Shown piece by piece: positions 36,287-44,955 of a stretch of DNA of 64,000 bases. This DNA comes from Reyranella soli (GTDB taxonomy: Bacteria; Pseudomonadota; Alphaproteobacteria; Reyranellales; Reyranellaceae), in contig NZ_BKAJ01000068.1 of assembly GCF_007992495.1 (NCBI RefSeq), positions 23,692-87,691 of the forward strand. Direction: 5' to 3'. Position numbers and translations under genes: made by a program. How positions within the stretch are numbered: position 1 is the first letter of the stretch; every line of letters starts with the position of its first letter. Under the pieces are notes generated by a model. That model was not told the origin of the DNA and searched no databases. It was given only the letters and a program-made list of their open reading frames with translations.

Positions 36287-37078
36287 CTAACGACGCATGT
36301 TGGCGCGCAACCACTGGACGGTGGCTGCCACTGCCTGGTCGTCGATGCCGTAGAAACCGTGATAGTGGGCCGCACCACAGGGATCGGCCGTGCTGCCGCG
36401 CGGGCCGCCGCCGTCCAGGGTGACAATGTCGACCTTGGGCGCGCCGGTCAGCATCGTCTTGAAGCGATCTGCATCGGCCGGGGCCGACTCGCGGCAGGAA
36501 TCGAACCGGTGACGCAGCAGCATCACCGGCACGTTGATGCGGCTCATGTCGCCCATGGTGCTGGCGCTGCCGCCATTATTACCGAGCAGAACGCCCGAGG
36601 AGATCACCGCCGCGTCGGACCGCACGGCCGACTGCTTGGTGAACACCGCTGCCACCGACAATGCGCCGCGGCTGGTGCCGACGATGGCGACCGGCGGCGC
36701 CACCTTGCGCGCCTCAGCGATGACCATGGCGACGTCGTTGGCATAGTCGTTCGTGAACCGGTAGCCGCGCGTGCCGCGCTGGTCGCTGGCGATATCGGGA
36801 ACGAACACCGCGTAGCCCGCCTTCACATAGTCCGCGCGGGTGCGTACCAGGTGGTTTCCCTTCAAGCCGCTGCCGATATTGCCCTGGGCATCGAGATCGA
36901 GCGTGCCGTCGCCGCCCGCCATCAGCACCACGCTGCCGACCGGCGCGGCCGGCCGATCGACGAGCACGCGCAGCGTGACGCCGGGCCGGGGCGTCAGCGT
37001 CAGCACCGACTCCGCAGCCCGCGCCGGCAGCGCCGTCGCGGCGAAAAGCAGCGCCAGGAGGACGGCGCGCAGGGTCAT
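36287..37078 (-). CDS. Exported alpha/beta hydrolase-like protein
   Basis: 263 residues with a signal peptide (TLRAVLLALLFAATALPARA). The nucleophile elbow GTSRGALS carries the Ser, SGVLLGNNGG and VMLLRHRFDSC follow, and GAAHYHGFYGID gives the likely catalytic His. It should act in the periplasm as an esterase or lipase-like enzyme. The ATG at 37078 shares one base with the stop of the upstream CoxL-type gene (TGATG); the longer open frame is Arg/Gly junk without family resemblance. Confidence 0.78.
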   Translation of the reverse strand: MTLRAVLLALLFAATALPARAAESVLTLTPRPGVTLRVLVDRPAAPVGSVVLMAGGDGTLDLDAQGNIGSGLKGNHLVRTRADYVKAGYAVFVPDIASDQRGTRGYRFTNDYANDVAMVIAEARKVAPPVAIVGTSRGALSVAAVFTKQSAVRSDAAVISSGVLLGNNGGSASTMGDMSRINVPVMLLRHRFDSCRESAPADADRFKTMLTGAPKVDIVTLDGGGPRGSTADPCGAAHYHGFYGIDDQAVAATVQWLRANMRR

Positions 37079-39411
37079 CAGCCCTTGGCCTCCTGCATGG
37101 CGCGCCACACGTTCTGCGCCGTGGCGGGCATCGCCACATCCTTGACGCCGAGCGGCGCCAGCGCGTCCATGATGGCGTTCATCACGACCGGCATGGCGCC
37201 GACCGTGCCCGCCTCGCCCGCGCCCTTGGCGCCCAGCGGATTGTATTGCGTTGGCACCGGGTTGCTCTTGATCTCCATGCTGCACATGGTGTCAGCGCGC
37301 GGCATGGCGTAGTCGAGGAAGCTCGCGGTCAGCAGCTGGCCACTCTCGCGATCCCACACGACCTGCTCGCTCAGGATCTGGCCGACGCCCTGGGCGACGC
37401 CGCCATGGATCTGGCCCTTCAGCCCGATGGGGTTCATCACCGTGCCCACGTCGTCGACCACAGAATAACGGTCGAGCTTGACCTCACCTGTGTCGGGATC
37501 GACCTCGACCTCGCAGATGTGGCAGCCGTTGGGGAAGGTGTCCTTCTGGCCGAGATAGGTGGCGTTTTCGTAGAGCCCGCCCTCGAAGCCACCTTTGGGC
37601 CATTTGGTCGGGTTGAACGCCGCCATCGCCACCTGCTTCAGCGGCACGGTCTTGTCGGTGCCCTTGACCGTGAAGTTGCCCTCCTTGAACTCGATGTCCT
37701 GCTCGCCCGCCTCCAGGAGGTGGCCCGCGATCCTCTTGCCCTTCTCGATCACCTTGCCGGCAGCCATGAACAGGGCCGAGCCGCCCAGGACCGTCGAGCG
37801 CGAGCCGTTGGTGCCCATGCCGAAGGCCACGCGATCGGTGTCGCCGTCGATGTACTGCACATCCTTGGGGTCGATGCCGAGACGCTCGTGCAGGATCTGC
37901 TTGAACATGGTCTCGTGGCCCTGCCCCTGGGCCTTGGTGCCCATCAGCAGCGCCGCCGTGCCGCTCGGATTGAAGCGGATCTCGGCATATTCCGGCTGTG
38001 CCGTGCCGGCCGCCTGCTCGATGGCATTGACGATGCCGAGCCCGCGCAGCTTGCCGCGCTTCTGCGACTCCGCCTTGCGCCCCGCGAAGCCTGCAACGTC
38101 GGCAAGCTTCAGCGCCATGTCCAGGTTCTCCTCGAACTTGCCGCAGTCATAGAACGGGCCGACCGGACTCTGATAGGGCAGCGCCGATTCCGGGAGCATG
38201 TTCTTGCGCCTGAGCTCGATGCGATCGATGCCGAGCTCGCGCGCTGCGTCGTCGATCAGACGCTCGATGAGATAGATGGCTTCCGGCCGCCCGGCGCCGC
38301 GATAGGGCGCGGTCGGATTGGTGTTGGAAAGCACGCCCACGACGTTGATGTAGGCCTTGGGGATCAGATAGACGCCCAGCACCGTGCCGATCATGCCGAA
38401 CGGCGACAGCAGGTTGCGGTCGGAGCCGACATAGGCGCCGATGTTGGCCAGCATGTTGAGCCGCAAGGCGACGAACTTGTTGTCCTTGTCCAGCGCCAGC
38501 TCGATCTCGCCGATATTGTCGCGGCCGTGCTCGTCGGCCATCACCGCTTCGCTGCGCTCGCACGTCCATTTCACCGGACGCAGCAGCTTGCGCGCCGCCC
38601 ACAGGGTCAGGCGATGCTCGACATACTGCCAGCCCTTGGTGCCGAAGCCGCCGCCGACATCCTGGGCGATCACCCGCATCTTGCTCTCGGGCACCTTGAA
38701 AACGTTCTGCGCCAGCATGTTGCGCACGCGATGGGGATACTGGACGTCGGCGTAGAGGGTGAGGCGATCCTCGCCTTGGTCGTAAGTCGCAAGCGTGCCC
38801 CGCGGCTCCATGTACTGAGCGTGCACGCGCGTGATGACATAGCGCCGCTTGATGACCTTGGCCGCGCCCTTGATCGCCTCGTCTGTGGCGGCCTTGTTGC
38901 CGCGCTCGACGTTGTTGGAGATGTTGTCGGGGCAATCGGGCCACACGACAGGCGCACCCGGCTTCACCGTGTCCTCGGTCGCGGTCACCGAAGGCAGCGG
39001 ATCGTACTCGATGTTGACCAGCTCGGCCGCGTCCTTGGCCTCGGCCAACGTGTCGGCCACCACCATGACCACCGGATCGCCGACATAGCGCACCCGGTCG
39101 GTGACCAGCGGCGGGCGCTGCGGCGCGTACATCGGCTTACCGTCAGGCCGCTTGCGCGGCATGTTGGCCTTGGGCATGCCGAGACCGTCGGCCACGACGT
39201 CGTGGCCGGTCAGGACCGCGACAACACCCGGTGCCTTCTTCGCCTCCTCGATGTCGATCGAATTGATCTTGGCGTGCGCATGCGGCGAGCGCACGAACAC
39301 GGCATGGGCCTGGCCATGCAGATTGACGTCGTTGATGAAGCGACCCTGGCCGCGCAGCAGGCGCGGATCCTCGAAACGCAGGACAGGCTGACCGATACCG
39401 TATTTGCTCAT
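37078..39411 (-). CDS. Xanthine dehydrogenase-family molybdopterin-binding subunit (CoxL-type)
   Basis: 777 residues, complete large subunit of a molybdenum hydroxylase: GIGQPVLRFEDPRLLRGQGR start, DVGGGFGTKGW and APYRGAGRPEA for the cofactor (form II-like, not the AYRCSFR of CO dehydrogenase), and the catalytic glutamate E733 in AKGAGEAGTVG. Such enzymes hydroxylate aromatic N-heterocycles, aldehydes or related carbons with water as oxygen source. The 2Fe-2S and FAD subunits normally beside it are absent here. Confidence 0.92.
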   Translation of the reverse strand: MSKYGIGQPVLRFEDPRLLRGQGRFINDVNLHGQAHAVFVRSPHAHAKINSIDIEEAKKAPGVVAVLTGHDVVADGLGMPKANMPRKRPDGKPMYAPQRPPLVTDRVRYVGDPVVMVVADTLAEAKDAAELVNIEYDPLPSVTATEDTVKPGAPVVWPDCPDNISNNVERGNKAATDEAIKGAAKVIKRRYVITRVHAQYMEPRGTLATYDQGEDRLTLYADVQYPHRVRNMLAQNVFKVPESKMRVIAQDVGGGFGTKGWQYVEHRLTLWAARKLLRPVKWTCERSEAVMADEHGRDNIGEIELALDKDNKFVALRLNMLANIGAYVGSDRNLLSPFGMIGTVLGVYLIPKAYINVVGVLSNTNPTAPYRGAGRPEAIYLIERLIDDAARELGIDRIELRRKNMLPESALPYQSPVGPFYDCGKFEENLDMALKLADVAGFAGRKAESQKRGKLRGLGIVNAIEQAAGTAQPEYAEIRFNPSGTAALLMGTKAQGQGHETMFKQILHERLGIDPKDVQYIDGDTDRVAFGMGTNGSRSTVLGGSALFMAAGKVIEKGKRIAGHLLEAGEQDIEFKEGNFTVKGTDKTVPLKQVAMAAFNPTKWPKGGFEGGLYENATYLGQKDTFPNGCHICEVEVDPDTGEVKLDRYSVVDDVGTVMNPIGLKGQIHGGVAQGVGQILSEQVVWDRESGQLLTASFLDYAMPRADTMCSMEIKSNPVPTQYNPLGAKGAGEAGTVGAMPVVMNAIMDALAPLGVKDVAMPATAQNVWRAMQEAKG

Positions 39412-39435
39412 GATGTTCCTCGTACTGCGCGCACT

Positions 39436-40476
39436 TTACGACTGGTTGACGACATGGGCGAGCGGCCGCCAGCGGGCCATGTCCTGCTCGACGCGGGCGC
39501 GGAATTCACTCGGTGTGCTGACCCGCGTGTCGTTGCCCAGCTCCTCGAGCTTGCCCTTGATCTCCGGCTTCGCCATCGCCTGGCGAAGCGCGTCGTTCAG
39601 GCGATCGCGCAAGGCGGGAGGAAGTCCCGCCGGCGCGGTGAAGCCGAGCCACGATACGATGTCGTAGTCGGGCACCAAAGTCTCCGCTACCGTCGGAACG
39701 TTGGGAAAGCCGGGATGACGCTCCGTCGACGTGACGGCGAGCGCGCGCAGCTTATCGGTCTTCAGCATGGGCTGGGCGTTGGAGAAGGTGATGACCTGCA
39801 TGTCGAGCCGGCCACCAATAAGGTCGTTGTAGGGCGCCTGCAGGCCGCCTCGGTACGGCACGTGGGTCATCTTGGCGCCGGTCTGCGACAGCAGCAGCTC
39901 CATCGCCATGTGCAGGGTCGAGCCGATGCCCGAGGTCCCGTAGGTGATCTCGTTCGGCCGGCGCTTGGCCTCGTCGAGATAGGCCTGGACGGTCTTGAAG
40001 CGCGATTCGGGCGCCACGGTGAAGACGAAGGGAAAGCGCGTGACGATGGCGATGTAGTCGAAGTCGCGCAGCGCGTCGTAGGACAGCGTCTTGTCCGTCG
40101 CCGAGACCACGGCCTGGCCGCCGGTCATCAGGTAGAGCACGCTGCCGTCGGGCTTCATGCGCGCGACCTGGCTCGCCGCCAGCCGCTCGGCGGCGCCGGG
40201 CTTTGGCTCGACCATGATCTGCACGCCGAGGATCTCGGTCAGAGGGACCGAGAGATGGCGCGCGATGGTGTCGGGATTGGAGCCGGCATCGTAGCCGTGG
40301 ATGACGCGGATCGGGTTGGCGGGCCAGGCCTGGGCGCGGACGATCGATGGCTCGGCGAGGGTCGCTGCAGCGGCGGCGATCAGCGTCCTACGCTTCAGGG
40401 GACCGCGGGCCTCCAGGCCCGCATCATGATCATGAGCGGGCCTGGAGGCCCGCGGTCCGGAAGACCATGAGTTCAT
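39436..40476 (-). CDS. Bug-family (tripartite tricarboxylate transporter type) substrate-binding protein
   Basis: 346 residues. After an odd N-terminal tract comes a twin-arginine-like, Ala-rich signal (LKRRTLIAAAAATLAEPSIVRAQ), then the Bug fold: AWPANPIRVIHGYDAGSNPD, GVQIMVEPKPGAAERLAASQ, ITYGTSGIGSTLHMAMEL and HVPYRGGLQAPYNDLIGG. It binds a carboxylate in the periplasm. The first about 26 residues from the ATG at 40476 are encoded by a palindromic repeat (40401-40458), so the original start may have been replaced; CTG just before the signal is another option. No TctA/TctB genes are nearby. Confidence 0.85.
   Translation of the reverse strand: MNSWSSGPRASRPAHDHDAGLEARGPLKRRTLIAAAAATLAEPSIVRAQAWPANPIRVIHGYDAGSNPDTIARHLSVPLTEILGVQIMVEPKPGAAERLAASQVARMKPDGSVLYLMTGGQAVVSATDKTLSYDALRDFDYIAIVTRFPFVFTVAPESRFKTVQAYLDEAKRRPNEITYGTSGIGSTLHMAMELLLSQTGAKMTHVPYRGGLQAPYNDLIGGRLDMQVITFSNAQPMLKTDKLRALAVTSTERHPGFPNVPTVAETLVPDYDIVSWLGFTAPAGLPPALRDRLNDALRQAMAKPEIKGKLEELGNDTRVSTPSEFRARVEQDMARWRPLAHVVNQS
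40401..40458. repeat. Perfect palindrome (GACCGCGGGCCTCCAGGCCC type) inside the start of the Bug gene
   Basis: GACCGCGGGCCTCCAGGCCC is followed by GCATCATGATCATGAGC and then the exact inverted copy. The flank ATGGTCTTCCGGACCGC (reverse strand) is shared with the centre of the repeat at 18780-18915. It is read in frame as SSGPRASRPAHDHDAGLEAR at the start of the Bug protein, ahead of the signal peptide. Confidence 0.85.
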
Positions 40477-40486
40477 GACCCCGCCC

Positions 40487-41716
40487 TCAACCCAGCGGCC
40501 CCATGAAGGCCGGATCGGCATAAGTATCCGACATCGGCTCCAGGCTCTCCGGCCACTCCTTGCCTACCTTGCGGCGCTCGGACGCCGGCCGCGGCCGGCC
40601 GTCCCAGCCGACGCGCTCCATGTAGTAGTAGAGCATCAGGCAGTGCCCGGCCGGATCGACGACGTGCGCCGCATAATCGACGCCGGGATAGAGCTCGGCC
40701 GGCACGGCATCGGTGAAGCGCGCGCCCTTTTTCTTCAGGAAGGCCACGGCGTCCTTGAGCTGGCGATAGCTGCCGACCTGCATGCCCATCGTCGCCACCG
40801 AGGTTCCGGCATTGAGGCCAAGCTCGCCGCGCAGCGCCTTGGGGAACAGTGCCAGGCTGTGATGCTCGCCGCCGTTACGCAGGAACACACAGCGATGGCC
40901 CTTGTAGGTCACGGCCTCGGCACGCACGAAGCCCATCGTCTCGGTATAGAAGGCCTCCGAGGCGCCCACGTCGCTCACGAACAATGCCATGGGCCCGATA
41001 TTTACGATCTTGAACGGCCGCGGCAGGCGAACGCCGGCAACGACGTACTCCTCCTGGCCGCGGTCGCGAATGGTGTTGCCGGCATTAATGTCGATGCCTT
41101 TGGCGACGGCCTCGCGGATCTCCTGCTCCTCCGAGATCTGCGGCAGGTCGGGACGCTGGCGGAAGGCACGGTAGTACATCGACTCGGGCTTGCTGCGGCC
41201 GTCCCAGCCGATCTGCTCCATGCCGTAATAGAGCTCGACGGTGTGGCCGTCGGGATCGCGGATGTAGGTGTGCCAGTTGCTGCCCGGCATGTCGCGACCG
41301 ACACGACGGATCTCGACCTGCTTCTCGCTGAAATAGTCGGCGGCGGCGTACACCTCTTCCATGGTGCCGACCTGCCAGGTGATCTGGTTCACCGTCACGT
41401 CCTTGGAGACGGCATCGTCGCCGAAGATCGCGCCCATCGACTTGTGCGCCAGCAGGAAGGCGTGATGGTCGCTGTTGTGGCTCATGAAGACGATGCGCGG
41501 ATCCTGCATGCGGGCGGCCATCTCCTCGCGACCGGGAATCTTGCTGAAGTCCCGTGTATCGGTGATGCGAAAGCCCAGCAGGCGCGCATAGAAATCGATA
41601 CCGGCCTCCAGATCGGGCACGTTGAAGCCGAAATGACCGAGCCGGCGGATCTTGAACGGCCGCGGATAGCGCACGCCGCCGATGTCGTAGCTCGCCTGCC
41701 GCTGTACTGTGTCCAT
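40487..41716 (-). CDS. Large two-domain VOC protein (glyoxalase/extradiol dioxygenase-like)
   Basis: 409 residues with two full VOC modules. First: KIRRLGHFGFNVPDLEAGID, HHAFLLAHKS, RDPDGHTVELYYGMEQIGWD. Second: KIVNIGPMALFVSDVGASEA, HHSLALFPKA, VDPAGHCLMLYYYMERVGWD. The near-repeat endings EQIGWDGR and ERVGWDGRP show internal duplication. The first module keeps His/His/Glu metal ligands. In the second, the Glu position reads CLML, so its metal site may be lost. GGAGG precedes the ATG at 41716. It lies between the regulator and the Bug gene. Confidence 0.85.
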   Translation of the reverse strand: MDTVQRQASYDIGGVRYPRPFKIRRLGHFGFNVPDLEAGIDFYARLLGFRITDTRDFSKIPGREEMAARMQDPRIVFMSHNSDHHAFLLAHKSMGAIFGDDAVSKDVTVNQITWQVGTMEEVYAAADYFSEKQVEIRRVGRDMPGSNWHTYIRDPDGHTVELYYGMEQIGWDGRSKPESMYYRAFRQRPDLPQISEEQEIREAVAKGIDINAGNTIRDRGQEEYVVAGVRLPRPFKIVNIGPMALFVSDVGASEAFYTETMGFVRAEAVTYKGHRCVFLRNGGEHHSLALFPKALRGELGLNAGTSVATMGMQVGSYRQLKDAVAFLKKKGARFTDAVPAELYPGVDYAAHVVDPAGHCLMLYYYMERVGWDGRPRPASERRKVGKEWPESLEPMSDTYADPAFMGPLG

Positions 41717-41727
41717 GATGCCCTCCG

Positions 41728-42495
41728 TTAGCTCTTGCGCCGCTTGGCGACGCGTACGGTGTTCATTGAGAGACCCGGCACTTCCGACGCGACCTGCTCG
41801 ACGGTGGTGCGGATGTGCTTCTCGATCAGTGCACAGGAAAGATCGACATCGCGCGCCAACACCGCGTCGCGCAGCTCGAGGTGCTCGTTCTGGCGGCGCG
41901 ATCGGGCGTGAATCACCTTCAGCCAGTGGTAGCGCCGCGCCTGGTCGAACAGCTCGCTGCGGAAATGCAGCGACCACGGCGATGTGCAGGTCGCTACGAG
42001 GGAATCGTGGAAGCGCTTATGCCGCTTGTCCCACTCACGCTTGACGCTGACCGGATCGTTCACCTTGGGCGGCGCAAGTTTGTTCAGCAGGAAATAGGAG
42101 CTGACGATCTCGGCCTCCCACGCGTCGGTGCCGTGGCGGATCGCGTCAGCAAGAGTCCGCGTCTCGAGGTAGACGCGCAGCTCCGAGAGATCAAGGAAGT
42201 CGGCCAGCGAGATCGGCGCGACGCTGAAGCCGCGGCCCACCTCGGTGCGCGCCAGCCCCTCCGACACCAGGTGCGAGAGCGCCTCGCGCAAGGTGCCGAC
42301 CGAAGTGTCGTAGCGCTGGCGCAACTCGCCGAAGCGTAGGCGCTGGTCGGGCTTCAGCACACAGCACAGGATGTCCTCGCGCATGCGGCGCAGCACGTCG
42401 AAGGTGGCGGCATCCTCTGCCCGCACGTCCTGCGGCGCGGTCGTGACGGCGGTGCGGTCGGTGATGTCGAGAGGCATCTTCAGGATCTTGGCCAT
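41728..42495 (-). CDS. GntR-family (FCD subgroup) transcriptional regulator
   Basis: 255 residues. The winged helix (DVLRRMREDILCCVLKPDQR, LRFGELRQRYDTSVGTLREA, LSHLVSEGLARTEVGRGFSV) is followed by an all-helical FCD ligand domain with DLSELRVYLETRTLADAIRH and a His-containing pocket (RHKRFHDSL, IEKHIRTTVE). Such regulators usually repress catabolic genes until a carboxylate ligand binds. Its place between the catabolic genes and the Liv transporter suggests control of both. ATGs at 42507 and 42477 are alternative starts. Confidence 0.9.
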   Translation of the reverse strand: MAKILKMPLDITDRTAVTTAPQDVRAEDAATFDVLRRMREDILCCVLKPDQRLRFGELRQRYDTSVGTLREALSHLVSEGLARTEVGRGFSVAPISLADFLDLSELRVYLETRTLADAIRHGTDAWEAEIVSSYFLLNKLAPPKVNDPVSVKREWDKRHKRFHDSLVATCTSPWSLHFRSELFDQARRYHWLKVIHARSRRQNEHLELRDAVLARDVDLSCALIEKHIRTTVEQVASEVPGLSMNTVRVAKRRKS

Positions 42496-42503
42496 GGAGG
42501 TCC

Positions 42504-43211
42504 TCAAACGCCGAGATAGGCTTCGCGGATGTGGGGCTGCTTCAGAAGGTCGGCCGGCAGGCCGGTACTGACGATGCGACCCTGCTCCAGCACGTAGGCA
42601 CGGTCGGCGACGTCGAGCGCCTTCAGGACGTTCTGCTCGACCAGCAGCACGGCAGCGCCGTCCTGGCGCACGCGCATGATGATGTCGAACATGTCGTCGA
42701 CGATGGTCGGCGCCAGGCCGAGCGAGGGCTCGTCGAACAGCACGATGCGCGGACGTGCCATCAGCGCCCGGCCGATCGCCACCATCTGCTGCTGCCCGCC
42801 CGACAGCTCACCGGCCAGCTGGCGGCGCTTGTCACGCAGGACGGGGAACAGGCCGTAGACCCGCTCGAGCGATTCCTGGCGATGGGCGCGTGCAGCCGCG
42901 AGATAGCAGCCGAGCTCGAGGTTCTCCTCGACCGACATCTTCACGAACAGGCGCCGGCCCTCCGGGACCAGCGCGATGCCGTGGCCGCAATAGTCGTAGG
43001 CGCGCACGCAGGTCATGTCGGCGCCATCGAACCGCAGCTCGCCCTTGCGGCAGCGCAGCAGGCCCGCCATGGCGTTGATCAGCGTGGTCTTGCCAGCGCC
43101 GTTGGGGCCGATCACCGACACGATCTCGCCGGCATCGACGTCGAGCGAGACGTCCCAGATGGCGGTGGCGTCGCCATAGCCGACATGGAGGTTGCGGGCT
43201 TCAAGCAGCAT
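42504..43211 (-). CDS. livF: Branched-chain amino acid-type ABC transporter ATPase (LivF)
   Basis: 235 residues: Walker A GPNGAGKTT, signature LSGGQQQMVAIGRALM, Walker B RIVLFDEPSLGLAP and H-loop residues in VLLVEQNVLKAL. The short form with the LivF-type C-terminus (RIVSTGLPADLLKQPHIREA) is clear. It overlaps the fused LivM-LivG gene by 11 bases. In catabolic regions, Liv systems often import aromatic acids rather than amino acids. Confidence 0.92.
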   Translation of the reverse strand: MLLEARNLHVGYGDATAIWDVSLDVDAGEIVSVIGPNGAGKTTLINAMAGLLRCRKGELRFDGADMTCVRAYDYCGHGIALVPEGRRLFVKMSVEENLELGCYLAAARAHRQESLERVYGLFPVLRDKRRQLAGELSGGQQQMVAIGRALMARPRIVLFDEPSLGLAPTIVDDMFDIIMRVRQDGAAVLLVEQNVLKALDVADRAYVLEQGRIVSTGLPADLLKQPHIREAYLGV

Positions 43212-44955
43212 AGGCTTTGCCCAGATAGATGCTGACGACGCGCGGATCGCGCATGACTTCTCGCGGCGCCCCCAACGCGAAGAGCTTGCCCTCGTTCAGC
43301 ACGGCGACACGGTCGGACAGTTCGACGACGGCGCGCATCAGGTGCTCGACGAAGATGATGGTGGCGCCCTGCGCGCGGATGGCGCGCACCAGGCGGATGG
43401 CGTTGTCGATCTCGGTCGGGTTGAGGCCCGACAGCACCTCGTCGAGCAGCAGCAGCTTGGGCCGCGCCGCGAGCGCGCGTGCCAGCTCGAGGAACTTGCG
43501 CTCGTGCAGGTTCAGGCCGGCCGGCAGCACGTCTTCCTTGCCGCCAAGGCCGGTGAAGCCGATCCAGTGCATGGCCTCGTCGCGGATCTCGGCCTGGGAG
43601 CGCGCCGGTCCGCCGAAGGTGGCGCAGAGCGCCACGTTGTCGAGCACGGTCATGTTCACGAACGGCCGCGGGATCTGATAGGTGCGCGCCACGCCGCGGC
43701 GGGCGATCTCGTGCGCGGGATCGCGGCCGATCTCGGCGCCGTCGAGCGTGATGGTGCCACTGGTGAGCGGATAGAAGCCCGAGATGACGTTGATCAGCGT
43801 CGTCTTGCCCGAGCCGTTGGGCCCGACCAGGCCGAAGATCTCGCCTTCGCGCACGTCGAGATCGACGCCGGCCAGCGCCTGCAGGCCGCCGAAGCGCTTG
43901 GTCACGCCCCTCACCTGCAGGATCGAGCGTTCGCTGATCTGCGGTGCGGTGGTCGGGACGACCGGGACCACTTCCGCTCGCGTCGTCACGGGCGCCGCTC
44001 GACGACGCTTCAACCAGCCCTGAATGGCGGGAATGACGCCATCGGGCAACCACAGGATGGCGGCGATCAGGATCAGGCCGACGATGGCGCGACCCATGAT
44101 CGCCTCGCCGCCGCTGATGAAGGCGTAGAGCAAGGCGGTGATGGCGGTGGCGCCGATCGCCGGCCCCAGCCAGTGGCGCGCCCCGCCCAGCACGCTCATC
44201 AGCACGACATAGAGACCCACGGTGAGCTCGAAGGTGCCGGCCACGGTGATGAAACCGACATACATGGCATGGATGCCGCCGACCGCGCCGGCGATAGCGG
44301 CCGACAGCGCGAAGGCCGCGATCTTATAGCGGAAGGTCGGCACGCCCTTGGCCTCGGCGACGTCCTCATCGTCATGGATGGCGAACAGGCCCAAGCCGAG
44401 ACGCGAATGAGCGACCCACCACGCCGTGGCGAGCGTCAGCACGCACATCGCGAAGCCCAGGATGTAGATCGTGCCGGTCTGCGTCGGCATGAGATGCGGC
44501 AGCGGCACGGCGCTCATGAACACGCCGCCGCCGCCATCGATCGGCGTGTTGAGAATGATGGTGGCGATGACGAAGGTGACGGCGAGGGTGAGCAGTGCGA
44601 ACAGCTCGCCGCGGAGCCGACGCAGTCGGAAGACCACGGCGCCGATGCCGGCCGCCAGCAACGCCGCCAATACTGCCGCAATCGGCACCGTCATCAGAAA
44701 CGGTACGCCGAACTTAGTGGTGAGGGCTGCGGTCGCGTAGACGCCGACGCCGAAGAAGGCGGCATGGCCCAGGCTGAAATAGCCGGCAAAACCGCTCAGC
44801 AGCGCCCAGCTGGTCGACAGCGAGACCCAGAAGAAGATCAGATAGATGAAGGACTCGTAGAATGCCGGCATCTTCGCCATCGGCAAAAATGCCAGGGCAA
44901 CGATGGCGATAGCCGCCACCGCCTTCGGCAGGTCGCGGGCAGCGTTCACAGCCAT
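43201..44955 (-). CDS. Fused LivM permease and LivG ATPase
   Basis: 584 residues. The N-terminal about 310 form a LivM permease (FFWVSLSTSWALLSGFAGYF, SLGHAAFFGVGVYA, GGARHWLGPAIGA). A basic linker (LKRRRAAPVTTR) leads to a LivG ATPase (about 345-584) with Walker A GPNGSGKTT, Walker B LLLLDEVLSGLNPTE and a weakened signature LNLHERKFLELARAL typical of one LivG branch. The frame is uninterrupted. The start is ATG 44955; a GTG at 44949 would give a GTGA overlap with livH. Confidence 0.9.
   Translation of the reverse strand: MAVNAARDLPKAVAAIAIVALAFLPMAKMPAFYESFIYLIFFWVSLSTSWALLSGFAGYFSLGHAAFFGVGVYATAALTTKFGVPFLMTVPIAAVLAALLAAGIGAVVFRLRRLRGELFALLTLAVTFVIATIILNTPIDGGGGVFMSAVPLPHLMPTQTGTIYILGFAMCVLTLATAWWVAHSRLGLGLFAIHDDEDVAEAKGVPTFRYKIAAFALSAAIAGAVGGIHAMYVGFITVAGTFELTVGLYVVLMSVLGGARHWLGPAIGATAITALLYAFISGGEAIMGRAIVGLILIAAILWLPDGVIPAIQGWLKRRRAAPVTTRAEVVPVVPTTAPQISERSILQVRGVTKRFGGLQALAGVDLDVREGEIFGLVGPNGSGKTTLINVISGFYPLTSGTITLDGAEIGRDPAHEIARRGVARTYQIPRPFVNMTVLDNVALCATFGGPARSQAEIRDEAMHWIGFTGLGGKEDVLPAGLNLHERKFLELARALAARPKLLLLDEVLSGLNPTEIDNAIRLVRAIRAQGATIIFVEHLMRAVVELSDRVAVLNEGKLFALGAPREVMRDPRVVSIYLGKAYAA

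Noticed and set aside
36487..36520. GGCAGGAATCGAACCGGTGA, which looks like an inverted tRNA T-arm
   Set aside because: It lies within the alpha/beta hydrolase coding sequence and no acceptor or anticodon arm pairs with it.
37246..40470. A 1074-codon open frame on the plus strand
   Set aside because: It is the antisense shadow of the CoxL-type and Bug genes, made possible by high G+C in the third codon position. Its translation is His/Arg/Asp rich with no family motif.
41717..41977. Longer N-terminus for the large VOC protein
   Set aside because: The extra 87 codons overlap the GntR gene and lack family resemblance; ATG 41716 has GGAGG just upstream.
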